Shown here one piece after another: positions 27,328-35,230 of a stretch of 64,000 nucleotides of DNA. The position numbers and the translations under genes were made by a program. Position 1 is the stretch's first letter. Each line of letters starts with the position of its first letter. This DNA is from Spirochaetales bacterium (GTDB lineage: Bacteria > Spirochaetota > Spirochaetia > Treponematales > Treponemataceae): positions 186,001 to 250,000 of the forward strand of contig QKEL01000009.1 of assembly GCA_003252395.1 (NCBI GenBank). Reading direction: 5' to 3'. A model generated the notes under the pieces. That model saw only the letters and a program-made list of their open reading frames with translations, was not told where the DNA came from and made no database searches.

Positions 27328-27866
27328 GCGATTTCCTCGTTCAGGACGCGGATACGGCTCCCCTGGACATGCTGCTCAAGCCCTTTTCCTCCATCGGCCA
27401 TGACTGGATGCTCGTCACGGCGGGAAACGGAACGGGCCGCCGCGAGTGGAACACCATGACCGCGTCGTGGGGGAGCTTCGGCGTTATCTGGAATAAGCGC
27501 GCGGTAACCTGCGTGATCAGGCCGACCCGGCATACCTTCTCGTTCGTAGAGCGGGAGCCGCTTATTACCTTCTCGTTCTTCGACGACGAGCGCCGAAAGG
27601 CCCTGCAGGTCTGCGGGAGCACCAGCGGCGCGGACACGGACAAGGCCGACGCGGCGGGCATCACGCCCGCGCTTCTGGAACCGGGGGCCGTGGGTTTCGA
27701 GGAAGCGAAAATCAATCTCGTGTGCAAGAAACTGTATTGGCAGGACCTGAATCCCGAAAACTTTCTGGATCCGGCCATCGAAAAGAATTATCCCCTCAAG
27801 GACTATCACCGCGCGTATATCTGCGAGATTCTCCGGGTTTACCGGACACCGCGGGAAACGTACTGA
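27324..27866 (+). CDS. Flavin reductase-like FMN-binding protein
   Basis: A 180-residue protein with the flavin-reductase-like split-barrel pattern: VTAGNGTGRREWNTMTASWGS followed by PTRHTFSFVERE and FSFFDDERRKAL. It would bind FMN and may reduce it, or serve as an oxidoreductase of unknown substrate. The start overlaps the DUF368 stop by 4 bp. It lies between argG and argH without a clear link to arginine. Confidence 0.88.
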   Translation: MSDFLVQDADTAPLDMLLKPFSSIGHDWMLVTAGNGTGRREWNTMTASWGSFGVIWNKRAVTCVIRPTRHTFSFVEREPLITFSFFDDERRKALQVCGSTSGADTDKADAAGITPALLEPGAVGFEEAKINLVCKKLYWQDLNPENFLDPAIEKNYPLKDYHRAYICEILRVYRTPRETY

Positions 27867-27894
27867 ACCCGCCCGCGGCGAAGGGTCGCCGGGC

Positions 27895-29319
27895 ATGAAG
27901 GAAGGCAAGATGAGTGAGAAAAAATCCCCCCTTTGGCACGGACGTTTCGCCGAGGGTCCCGACGCGGAGGCTGTCGCCTTCGAAACCTCGATCCATATCG
28001 ACGAGCGCCTGGCCCAGGACGATATACGCGGGAGCGTCGCCCACGCGGGCATGCTCGGCGCCTCGGGAATCATTCCCGGCTCCGAGGCCGCGGCCATCGT
28101 GGCGGAATTGAAGAAAATCGCCTCGGAACTCGAAACGGGTTCGCTCAAAATAGATCCCGCCGCCGAGGACATCCACTCCTTCGTGGAAGGGGTGCTCACG
28201 GACCGACTCGGCGACGCCGGGCGAAAGGTTCATACCGGCCGCAGCCGCAACGACCAAATCGCCCTGGACGAGCGGCTGCATCTGAGGCGCGTGGTGCCCC
28301 TCATGCGGGAATCCATCGTCGACCTCGTGGAAGCGCTCGTGACCATCGCGGAGGGGCACACGGAAACCCTCATGCCCGGCTATACGCACCTTCAGCGGGC
28401 TCAGCCCGTTACCCTGGCGCACCATCTCGCGGCCTGGTGCTGGCAGCTCGTCCGGGACCACGGGCGGCTGGGCGACGCGCTCAAGCGAATGGATTTCATG
28501 CCCCTCGGCTCCGGGGCGCTGGCGGGTTCAGGCCTTCCCCTGGACCGGGAACGGGTGGCGAGGGAGCTTGGCTTCTCCGCCCTTACGCCCAACTCCCTCG
28601 ACGCGGTTTCCGACCGGGATTATTGCATCGAGCTCGCCGCTGACCTTTCCATACTCATGATGCACCTCTCGCGGTTTTGCGAAGAGCTCGTCATCTGGTC
28701 CACCGAGGAATTCAAGTTCGTGGAGATGTCCGAAAAATGGTCCACGGGCTCGAGCATCATGCCGCAAAAGAAAAACCCGGATTACGCGGAACTCATCCGC
28801 GGCCGCTCGGGCATGGTTTTCGGTAACCTCGTCGCCCTCCTGACCATGATGAAGGGCCTCCCCCTTTCATACGACCGGGACATGCAGGACGACAAAACGA
28901 GCCTTTTCGCCGCCTGGGATACCGCGGCCTCGAGCCTACGCATCTTTACCCGCATGATCTCCACCGCCTCCTGGAACGAAGACCGCATGGCGGCCGCCTG
29001 CACGGGCGGGCACGCCAATGCCACCGATCTCGCCGACTACCTCGTCCGCAAGGGCATGCCCTTCAGGACCGCCCATGGCGTTGCCGCCGCGGTGGTACGG
29101 GAATGCATCGAAGGGGGAATCCGCGACATGACGGAACTTCCCTTTGAGCGCATGAAAAAGCATTCTTCGCTGATCGCCGAGGACGTGTACGCCTTGCTGT
29201 CTCCCGAAGCCTGTATGCGGGCGCGCGACCTTCCCGGCGGGCCGAATCCGGAACGGGTGAAAGCCCAGCTCGCGGAGCTTAAGGGCCGCATCGCCGCGGC
29301 GCGGGCCGAGAAGCAATAA
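27895..29319 (+). CDS. argH: Argininosuccinate lyase
   Basis: A 474-residue enzyme that splits argininosuccinate into arginine and fumarate, the last arginine step. The signature GSSIMPQKKNPDYAELIRGR with the catalytic Ser is near residues 286-305, and the N terminus LWHGRFAEGPD is typical. Two ATGs are possible, 27895 (GAAGGG 9 nt upstream) and 27910 (AGGAAGG 4 nt upstream); I cannot decide. A strong terminator follows. Confidence 0.96.
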   Translation: MKEGKMSEKKSPLWHGRFAEGPDAEAVAFETSIHIDERLAQDDIRGSVAHAGMLGASGIIPGSEAAAIVAELKKIASELETGSLKIDPAAEDIHSFVEGVLTDRLGDAGRKVHTGRSRNDQIALDERLHLRRVVPLMRESIVDLVEALVTIAEGHTETLMPGYTHLQRAQPVTLAHHLAAWCWQLVRDHGRLGDALKRMDFMPLGSGALAGSGLPLDRERVARELGFSALTPNSLDAVSDRDYCIELAADLSILMMHLSRFCEELVIWSTEEFKFVEMSEKWSTGSSIMPQKKNPDYAELIRGRSGMVFGNLVALLTMMKGLPLSYDRDMQDDKTSLFAAWDTAASSLRIFTRMISTASWNEDRMAAACTGGHANATDLADYLVRKGMPFRTAHGVAAAVVRECIEGGIRDMTELPFERMKKHSSLIAEDVYALLSPEACMRARDLPGGPNPERVKAQLAELKGRIAAARAEKQ

Positions 29320-29336
29320 AATTAAGGCGCAACTTC

Positions 29337-29363
29337 GGGCCGGCGTATGCCGGCCCTTTTTTT
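29337..29363 (+). terminator. Intrinsic terminator of the arg operon
   Basis: A perfect 8-bp GC-rich stem GGGCCGGC / GCCGGCCC with loop GTAT is followed by seven T. It lies 17 bp after argH. Confidence 0.93.
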
Positions 29364-29491
29364 CTTCCCGACAACGGCGCACGCATTTTTCTTTTCGGGC
29401 ACCGCCCCCGTTTCTCCCGACAAGGGATTCGGGAAGGGGTTCGGTCATCGGGATCGGATGCCTCCCCGCATATCACGTCGTGGAGGTATAT

Positions 29492-29962
29492 ATGAACGCT
29501 CTCAATTCAATCTTGCTGGAAGGCAACGTCGTCCGGGACCCCGTCCTCAAGGAAACGCCCCGGGGAACCCTGGTTTGCTCCTTCTCCGTCGCGTCAAACC
29601 GCTCCTATCGGCAAGACGACGAATACGAGCAGGAAACCTCGTTTTTCGAGGTGGAAAGCTGGGCCAAGCTCGCCGAACAGTGCGGCAAGCATTGCCTGAA
29701 GGGCAGGGGAGTCCGGGTCGTCGGCCGCCTAAAGCAGGACCGCTGGGAAAGCCAGGACGGGAAGAAATTCAATAAGGTCAAGATCGTGGCCGAGCACGTC
29801 GAGTTTAAGCCGCAATTTCGCCAGAAGGACGCGGTGGCCGAGGATGAGTCCGGCGAGAGTCTCGGCTACGAGCCGATCAACGAATCGGACGAGGCTTCCG
29901 GAGCGCCCGAGGCCGGCATGGCGATGGCCGCCGGCGCCGAGGATTCCATGCCCGCGTTCTGA
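29492..29962 (+). CDS. ssb: Single-stranded DNA-binding protein
   Basis: A 156-residue SSB. The OB fold spans about 1-110 (LEGNVVRDPVLKETPRGTLV, SFFEVESWAKLAEQ, GRLKQDRWESQDGKK). A glycine-poor acidic linker leads to the tip EDSMPAF. Canonical SSB ends in DDDIPF, which recruits repair and replication proteins; here the acidic run is short and an Ala splits the Pro-Phe. The ATG at 29492 has GGAGG 7 nt upstream and is preferred over the GTG at 29480. It stands as a single-gene unit. Confidence 0.93.
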   Translation: MNALNSILLEGNVVRDPVLKETPRGTLVCSFSVASNRSYRQDDEYEQETSFFEVESWAKLAEQCGKHCLKGRGVRVVGRLKQDRWESQDGKKFNKVKIVAEHVEFKPQFRQKDAVAEDESGESLGYEPINESDEASGAPEAGMAMAAGAEDSMPAF

Positions 29963-29988
29963 GGGCCCGGCGTTCGAGAACCGCTTTT

Positions 29989-30010
29989 CCCCGCCGAAAA
30001 TACGGCGGGG
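29989..30010 (+). other. Strong hairpin after ssb
   Basis: A perfect 8-bp stem CCCCGCCG / CGGCGGGG with loop AAAATA, 27 bp after the ssb stop. No T-run follows, so it is either a 3'-end stabiliser or a non-canonical terminator. Confidence 0.5.
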
Positions 30011-30081
30011 GATTGCAAGGATCAGCCGCATTCGTTACGCTTTACCCGATACGGGTTTCCTAAACCCAACGGAGTAAAAAC

Positions 30082-30966
30082 ATGAATATCTCGGCCCTTT
30101 CCCCCGAATTGAAAAAAAAGATCCTTCGCTTCCAGCAAGACGAGGCCACCAACGCCGAAATCTACGAGCGGGTGGCAAACCTGCTTCCCGACGCATCCAA
30201 CGCCGATATTATGCGGCGCATCGCGGAGGACGAGCGCAAGCACACCCTGCGCTGGGAATCGATTACCGGTACGCGCCTGAAACCCCAGGGCCTCAAGGTT
30301 TCCCTATTCGTTTTCCTCGCCCGTTTTCTCGGCCTAACCTTCGCCGTAAAAAAGCTCGAAAAGGGCGAAGCCGACGGCCAAAACGGCTACGCGGGCATTC
30401 TCGCCGATTTCCCCGACGTACAGGCCATTATCGACGAGGAGAATTCCCATGAAGACGCCCTGGTCGCCATGATAGACGAGGAACGGCTCAAATACGCGGG
30501 GTCCGTCGTGTTGGGCCTGAACGACGCCCTGGTAGAGCTAACGGGCGCCCTCGCGGGCTTCACTTTCGCCTTCCAAAACACCCGGCTCGTGGCCATGACC
30601 GGATTAATCACCGGCGTATCGGCCGCCTTTTCCATGGCTGCCTCCGAGTACCTTTCCCAGCGTTCCGAGCCGGACTCGCAAATATCCGCGGGAAAATCGT
30701 CCCTGTACACCGGCATCGCCTATATAATAACGGTGTTTTTGCTCGTGCTCCCGTTCTTCCTTACCGCGAACTTCCTTTTGGCCCTGGGATCGACCCTCAT
30801 CCTCGTGATCCTCATTATCCTGGGCTTTAACTACTATCTCTGTACCGCGAAGGACCTTCCGTTCCGCCGCCACTTCCTGGAGATGTTCGCCGTAAGCATG
30901 GGCGTTACCCTGTTGTCCTTCGGCGTGGGCATGGCCGTCAAGAAATTCCTCGGCGTGGAGATTTGA
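30082..30966 (+). CDS. MbfA-like membrane ferritin: ferritin-like domain fused to VIT1/CCC1 transporter
   Basis: Residues 1-135 are a rubrerythrin-like helical domain with metal-binding glutamates in DEATNAEIYERVAN, EDERKH and EENSHEDALV. Residues about 140-294 are a VIT1/CCC1-type membrane domain with five helices (GLNDALVELTGALAGF and SMAASEYLSQRSE are family motifs). Such fusions (MbfA/Erv1-type) export iron and protect against iron and peroxide stress. No iron-responsive operator is recognised. The ribosome site GGAG is 8 nt before the ATG, and the gene is 6 bp upstream of an MFS transporter. Confidence 0.9.
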   Translation: MNISALSPELKKKILRFQQDEATNAEIYERVANLLPDASNADIMRRIAEDERKHTLRWESITGTRLKPQGLKVSLFVFLARFLGLTFAVKKLEKGEADGQNGYAGILADFPDVQAIIDEENSHEDALVAMIDEERLKYAGSVVLGLNDALVELTGALAGFTFAFQNTRLVAMTGLITGVSAAFSMAASEYLSQRSEPDSQISAGKSSLYTGIAYIITVFLLVLPFFLTANFLLALGSTLILVILIILGFNYYLCTAKDLPFRRHFLEMFAVSMGVTLLSFGVGMAVKKFLGVEI

Positions 30967-30972
30967 TCCGAC

Positions 30973-32205
30973 ATGATAATGGGTCTTCCCCTCTTTTTAC
31001 TTTTCGCGGTTTATAGCGTATTCAATACGTATTTATCCATCCTGCTGTCCGGATTGGGTTTCTCCCCGGCGATGATCGGCGTGCTTCAGGGCATCTTCGA
31101 GGTCTCCGGCTTTATCTTCCCCGTGTTCGTTTCTTCCCGTGTCGATAAATCGGGGCGCTACGGCCAGGCGATGGTCGCCTTCGCCTTCCTAATGGCCCTA
31201 GTTCTGCCCCCCCTGGTGATCTTCAGGAATTTCGCGGTGACCGCGCTGTCCCTGGCCGTATTCGCCATCGGCTTCAAGGGCGCGGTTCCCGTTTCCGACG
31301 CCCTGGTATCCAGGATGCTCGGCGATAACCGAAACGATTACGGGCGCATACGGGTTCTGGGGAGCATCGGGTTCGTATGCATGGCCCTCGTGCTCCAGTT
31401 TACCCCGCTGGTGCGCTCGGACGAGCCCGTTTCCATCGCCTTTTGGATCGGCGCCTCGGCGATCGCCTTCGCCCTCTCCGTTATCTTGGTTCCCGGACTC
31501 CTCAAGGTATGGCCCGCCCACGCCGAAGAGGCGGCCCCGCCCGGCGAGGGGAAAGCCGATGAGCCGCAAAATCTTGCCGTTGAGCCGGAAGCCCCTGTGC
31601 CCGTGGGACCGCCCGGATTCGACCGCTACCGCAAGGCGATGCGTTCCTTCGGCGTTTCGTACTGGATCGGCATAGCCCTTATATTCCTCGGCTTTCTCGG
31701 AATGGTTCCCTCCCAGCGCTTCCTTTCGCTCTATGTCAGGGAATATCTCCATCTCGAATCGTATGCGGGGCTTTGGGCGCTGTCCGCCGCGGCGGAGGTC
31801 CCCTTCATGTTCCTTTCCGGCTGGTTCGTGAAGAAGTTCGGTACCGCGAAAATCCTCTTATTCTCGGTAGTGGCCATCACCGTCCGCAACCTTACGTACG
31901 CGATGATTCCCACCTTTGGCGGGGCCGTGGCCGGCCAGCTTCTCCATTCGGTCTGCTTCGGCCTCTTTCACCCCGCGGCGATTCTCTTCGTCGCCGAACG
32001 GGCCCCAAAGAGGTACATGGTCGTCGCCATGACCATTTATACGTCCGTGGCGGTAGGCATTTCTTCCGCCCTGGGAAACGTGCTGGGCGGATTCGTGATT
32101 CAGGGGTTCGGGTACCGCACCCTGTTTTTCCTTTTCTCGCTCTTTCCCGCGCTGGCCGTCCTTGCCTTTCCCTTCCTGAGGAAACGGCTCTACCGTTTCG
32201 ATTGA
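30973..32205 (+). CDS. MFS transporter, MFS_1-like/nucleoside-symporter type
   Basis: A 410-residue polytopic protein with about 12 helices split into two halves by a charged, Pro-rich cytoplasmic loop near 185-220. The motif NDYGRIRVLGSIGFV is characteristic of the MFS_1-like group, which includes nucleoside:H+ symporters and sugar transporters. The substrate cannot be told. Six bp after the MbfA-like gene, it is probably co-transcribed, but a link with iron is speculative. Confidence 0.87.
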   Translation: MIMGLPLFLLFAVYSVFNTYLSILLSGLGFSPAMIGVLQGIFEVSGFIFPVFVSSRVDKSGRYGQAMVAFAFLMALVLPPLVIFRNFAVTALSLAVFAIGFKGAVPVSDALVSRMLGDNRNDYGRIRVLGSIGFVCMALVLQFTPLVRSDEPVSIAFWIGASAIAFALSVILVPGLLKVWPAHAEEAAPPGEGKADEPQNLAVEPEAPVPVGPPGFDRYRKAMRSFGVSYWIGIALIFLGFLGMVPSQRFLSLYVREYLHLESYAGLWALSAAAEVPFMFLSGWFVKKFGTAKILLFSVVAITVRNLTYAMIPTFGGAVAGQLLHSVCFGLFHPAAILFVAERAPKRYMVVAMTIYTSVAVGISSALGNVLGGFVIQGFGYRTLFFLFSLFPALAVLAFPFLRKRLYRFD

Positions 32206-32230
32206 CAGTCCCCTCAGGCTTCCCTATCAT
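32202..32230 (+). promoter_or_regulatory. Promoter of the DUF554 gene, leaderless type
   Basis: Consensus TTGACA (32202-32207), 17 bp, TATCAT (32225-32230). The ATG at 32240 comes 9 nt later, so the 5' UTR is 0-3 nt. The promoter overlaps the end of the MFS gene. Confidence 0.75.
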
Positions 32231-32239
32231 AAGGCAATC

Positions 32240-32980
32240 ATGATAGCGACCATCATCAACGCATTGGCGATCGTCGCGGGTTCCTTTCTCGGACTCGCGT
32301 TCGCCCGTAAAATCACCGACGAAATGTCGGATATCATCGCCTCGGCGGCTGGTATCGTCACCCTCGTTATCGGCATGCAAATGGCGTTTCAGACCCGGAA
32401 CGTCATCTACCTCGCCCTTGCCCTCATCCTTGGGGGAATTTTCGGCACCTGGTGGGATATCGACGGCCTGATCCTTTCCCTGGGCCGCTTTCTGGAGCGG
32501 CGCTTCGGCGGGGCAAAAAAAGGCGCGATAACCGACGGGCAGCCAACCAATTCCCGTTTCGCCTACGCCTTCCTCAATTCCTCGGTGCTCTTCTGCGTGG
32601 GGGCCATGGCCATCGTGGGCTCGTTTAAGGCCGGTGTGGAGAAGGATTACACCATGCTTTTCACGAAATCGGTGCTCGACGGTTTTATGGCCATCGTATT
32701 CGCCTCCGCTATGGGGATAGGCACCGCGTTTTCGGCGCTCTCGATTTTGGCGTATCAGGGCCTACTGACGCTTGGATCGGGCTTTCTCAAGCCCTTTATG
32801 ACCGATCAGATGGTCGCCGAGCTTACCGGAACCGGAGGCGCCCTGGTCTTGATGATCGCGGTAAACCTACTGGGCTTGAGGAAATTAAAGACGGCGAATT
32901 ACTTACCGGCCTTGGTCATCGTCGCGGCCTTCGTCCTGCTCGATCCCTGGGTTCAGCGGATTGCCGCACATTTTGTTTGA
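32240..32980 (+). CDS. DUF554 family membrane protein
   Basis: A 246-residue polytopic membrane protein with about seven helices. MIATIINALAIVAGSFLGL and AAGIVTLVIGMQMAFQTRN match the DUF554 family, thought to be transporters of unknown substrate. A charged cytoplasmic segment near 85-100 (RFGGAKKG) separates two halves. It has its own consensus promoter and no Shine-Dalgarno beyond the predicted transcription start. Its stop codon overlaps the -35 of the next gene. Confidence 0.88.
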   Translation: MIATIINALAIVAGSFLGLAFARKITDEMSDIIASAAGIVTLVIGMQMAFQTRNVIYLALALILGGIFGTWWDIDGLILSLGRFLERRFGGAKKGAITDGQPTNSRFAYAFLNSSVLFCVGAMAIVGSFKAGVEKDYTMLFTKSVLDGFMAIVFASAMGIGTAFSALSILAYQGLLTLGSGFLKPFMTDQMVAELTGTGGALVLMIAVNLLGLRKLKTANYLPALVIVAAFVLLDPWVQRIAAHFV

Positions 32981-33005
32981 CATTTCCTTCCTTTACCCGT
33001 AAAAT
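32977..33005 (+). promoter_or_regulatory. Promoter of the ABC ATPase gene
   Basis: TTGACA (32977-32982), 17 bp, TAAAAT (33000-33005), one of the strongest in the window. Unlike many others here it gives a normal leader of about 28 nt with ribosome site AAGGAGG (33027-33033). Confidence 0.75.
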
Positions 33006-33039
33006 CTTTACTATAAGATAACCCCTAAGGAGGCCAGAA

Positions 33040-34152
33040 ATGGCAAAGGTAGAACTCAAGGGCATTGGCAAGGTGTACGACGGAAACGTCCGCGCCGTGG
33101 ACAATGCGAACATCGTGGTGGACGACCAGGAATTCGTCGTATTCGTCGGACCTTCCGGTTGCGGAAAGTCGACGACCCTGCGCATGGTTGCCGGTCTTGA
33201 GGAAATCTCGGAAGGAGATCTCTTCATCGACGGCGATCGCATGAACGACGTTCCCCCGAAAGACCGCAACATCGCGATGGTTTTCCAGAACTACGCGCTG
33301 TATCCCCACATGACCGTATACGACAACATGGCGTTCGGTCTCAAGATCCGCAAAACCGACAAGAAGGAAATCGAGCGCCGCGTGAACGAGGCCGCCCGTA
33401 TCCTCGATATCGAGAAGCTCCTTGACCGCAAGCCGAAGGCCCTCTCCGGCGGACAGCGCCAGCGCGTGGCGGTCGGCCGCGCCATCGTGCGCAACCCCAA
33501 GGTCTTCCTCTTCGACGAGCCCCTTTCCAACCTCGACGCCAAGCTTCGCGTGCAGATGCGCGCCGAGATCTCCGATCTCCACAACCGCCTCAAGGCGACC
33601 ATGATCTACGTTACCCACGACCAGGTCGAAGCCATGACCATGGGCGACAAGATCGTCGTCATGAAAGACGGAAAGATCCAGCAGATCGGTTCCCCGCTCT
33701 ATCTCTATAATCACCCGATCAACAAGTTCGTCGCCGGCTTCATCGGATCGCCGCCCATGAACTTCCTCACCGTGAAGGTACTCGAGAAGGGCGGACAGGT
33801 CGTTTGCGACGAAGGTTCCTTCGAGCTCGTTCCCACCGCGGATCAGCAGAAGTTCCTGAAAGATTACATCGGTAAGGAAGTGTTCTTCGGCGTTCGCCCC
33901 GAGGACCTGACCTACGTGAAGAGCCCCGCCAGCAAGAACAACATGCAGATGAAGGTCAGCGTTAAGGAGCCTCTCGGCGCCGAAACCCACCTCTATCTCG
34001 CGACTAAGGCCCAGCAGGTCATTGCCCGCACCTCTCCCGACATCGTGTTCCAGATTGGCGAAACCGTCAATTTCGAGCCCCTCATGGAAAAGGCCAAGTT
34101 CTTCGACAAGGAAACCGAACGGAGCATCTGCGAAGAAGTGAAGTCCGAGTAA
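33040..34152 (+). CDS. Sugar ABC transporter ATPase, MalK/UgpC/MsmX type
   Basis: A 370-residue ATPase with Walker A GPSGCGKST, Q-loop VFQNYALYPHMT, signature LSGGQRQRVA, Walker B VFLFDEPLSNLDA and H-loop YVTHDQVEAMT. The C-terminal 130 residues are the regulatory MalK/TOBE domain. No permease or binding protein is adjacent. An isolated copy with a strong promoter and ribosome site suits a shared ATPase energising several carbohydrate importers, as MsmX does in Bacillus; this is inference. Confidence 0.93.
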   Translation: MAKVELKGIGKVYDGNVRAVDNANIVVDDQEFVVFVGPSGCGKSTTLRMVAGLEEISEGDLFIDGDRMNDVPPKDRNIAMVFQNYALYPHMTVYDNMAFGLKIRKTDKKEIERRVNEAARILDIEKLLDRKPKALSGGQRQRVAVGRAIVRNPKVFLFDEPLSNLDAKLRVQMRAEISDLHNRLKATMIYVTHDQVEAMTMGDKIVVMKDGKIQQIGSPLYLYNHPINKFVAGFIGSPPMNFLTVKVLEKGGQVVCDEGSFELVPTADQQKFLKDYIGKEVFFGVRPEDLTYVKSPASKNNMQMKVSVKEPLGAETHLYLATKAQQVIARTSPDIVFQIGETVNFEPLMEKAKFFDKETERSICEEVKSE

Positions 34153-34174
34153 TCCAAAGCGATTAACGAAAAAA

Positions 34175-34202
34175 AGACCGCCTATCGGCGGTCTTTTTTT
34201 TT
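34175..34202. terminator. Bidirectional intrinsic terminator
   Basis: The 8-bp stem AGACCGCC / GGCGGTCT has loop TATC, an A-run on the left and a T-run on the right. It can end both the ABC ATPase mRNA and the converging radical SAM operon. Confidence 0.93.
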
Positions 34203-34237
34203 AAGGAGCAGTCCTTCGCGTATCGATGGGACCCTTA

Positions 34238-35230
34238 CTAGGGTTGCTGATTCGGCTTGTTCGGGTCATGAGCGCAGAGCCAGTCGCAAAAAAAGCACAT
34301 ATCGCCGGTTTTGCCCGGGAAACGGAAGCCCCGCGCCTCTAGTTCCGCGCGATGGGTCGCGAGCCCGGTCTGATAGCAAAGTCGCGTGTGATTCCCGCTC
34401 AAGCCGGCCGCAATAAGCGCCTCGACGGGATCGTCGACGGTTCCCAGCGCGAGTTCTGGCCGCTCGTTCGCGAAACCGCAGCACGCCGCCACGGAACCGT
34501 CCGCGTGCGCGTAAAGCACGTTGCCCGGGCCGAGGCACCAATCGTCCTTGAACCATTCTTCGGCGTTCCATGCCGCCGGGTCGTCCGCGCCCCGGGAGAG
34601 GGGAATCCCGGTTATCGGCAGCCGCAGCCCCCGACCGTCGGCGATGGCCGCGGGTACCCCGTAATCGCGGACCAGGGCGGCTTCGGGGAAGCCAAGGCCT
34701 TTCAGCGCCCGCGCGACGTCCTCGAGGAGTTCCACAGGGTAGCTTCCGTCGGCGTTCAGGGCGCAGTCAATTTCTATGCCGTCGTTTCTGCCCGAAATAT
34801 CCGCGACTCTGGCGATTAAGAGGGCAACGCGCCCGCTTTCCTGCCCGTGCCACCGGTCAAGGCTTAAGCCGACGGTCCCGTCGAAGCCCGCATCGTATAC
34901 GGCTTCGAGGGCTTTTCTCAGGTGCGCCTCGTCGCGATACCAGTCGCCGTTGGTCATGAGCCGGTCAAAGTATAGGTCGAGACTGACGGTTTCGGCGCAA
35001 AGGGCGACGAGGAAGTCCAGGGCCAGAAAGGGCTCTCCGCCCGAGAAACCCACGCGCTCTATGCCCCGTTCCGCGCAGTCGCGGAGAAAGGGAATGGCCC
35101 TCTCGGCGGTAAGCCGCGCCGCGCCGGCTCCCCTGGTCCGATCCACCCGGCAATGGGCGCAATGGAGGTTACACGCGGCGGTGGGGGCGAAAATGACTTC
35201 CTTGGGATTGAAGGGGGCCCCGCCCATCAT
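34238..35230 (-). CDS. Radical SAM protein with SPASM-like C terminus
   Basis: A 330-residue enzyme. The 4Fe-4S cluster motif is CNLHCAHC near residues 20-27, followed by the GFSGGEPFL SAM-binding segment. The C-terminal third carries further cysteines (DDWCLGPG, AACCGF, LCYQ, MCFFCDWLC) that could hold auxiliary clusters, as in SPASM proteins modifying peptides or acting as enzyme maturases. No precursor peptide is seen nearby. Its start overlaps the RNase stop (ATGA), so the two are co-translated, which does not by itself suggest a substrate. Confidence 0.85.
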   Translation of the reverse strand: MMGGAPFNPKEVIFAPTAACNLHCAHCRVDRTRGAGAARLTAERAIPFLRDCAERGIERVGFSGGEPFLALDFLVALCAETVSLDLYFDRLMTNGDWYRDEAHLRKALEAVYDAGFDGTVGLSLDRWHGQESGRVALLIARVADISGRNDGIEIDCALNADGSYPVELLEDVARALKGLGFPEAALVRDYGVPAAIADGRGLRLPITGIPLSRGADDPAAWNAEEWFKDDWCLGPGNVLYAHADGSVAACCGFANERPELALGTVDDPVEALIAAGLSGNHTRLCYQTGLATHRAELEARGFRFPGKTGDMCFFCDWLCAHDPNKPNQQP

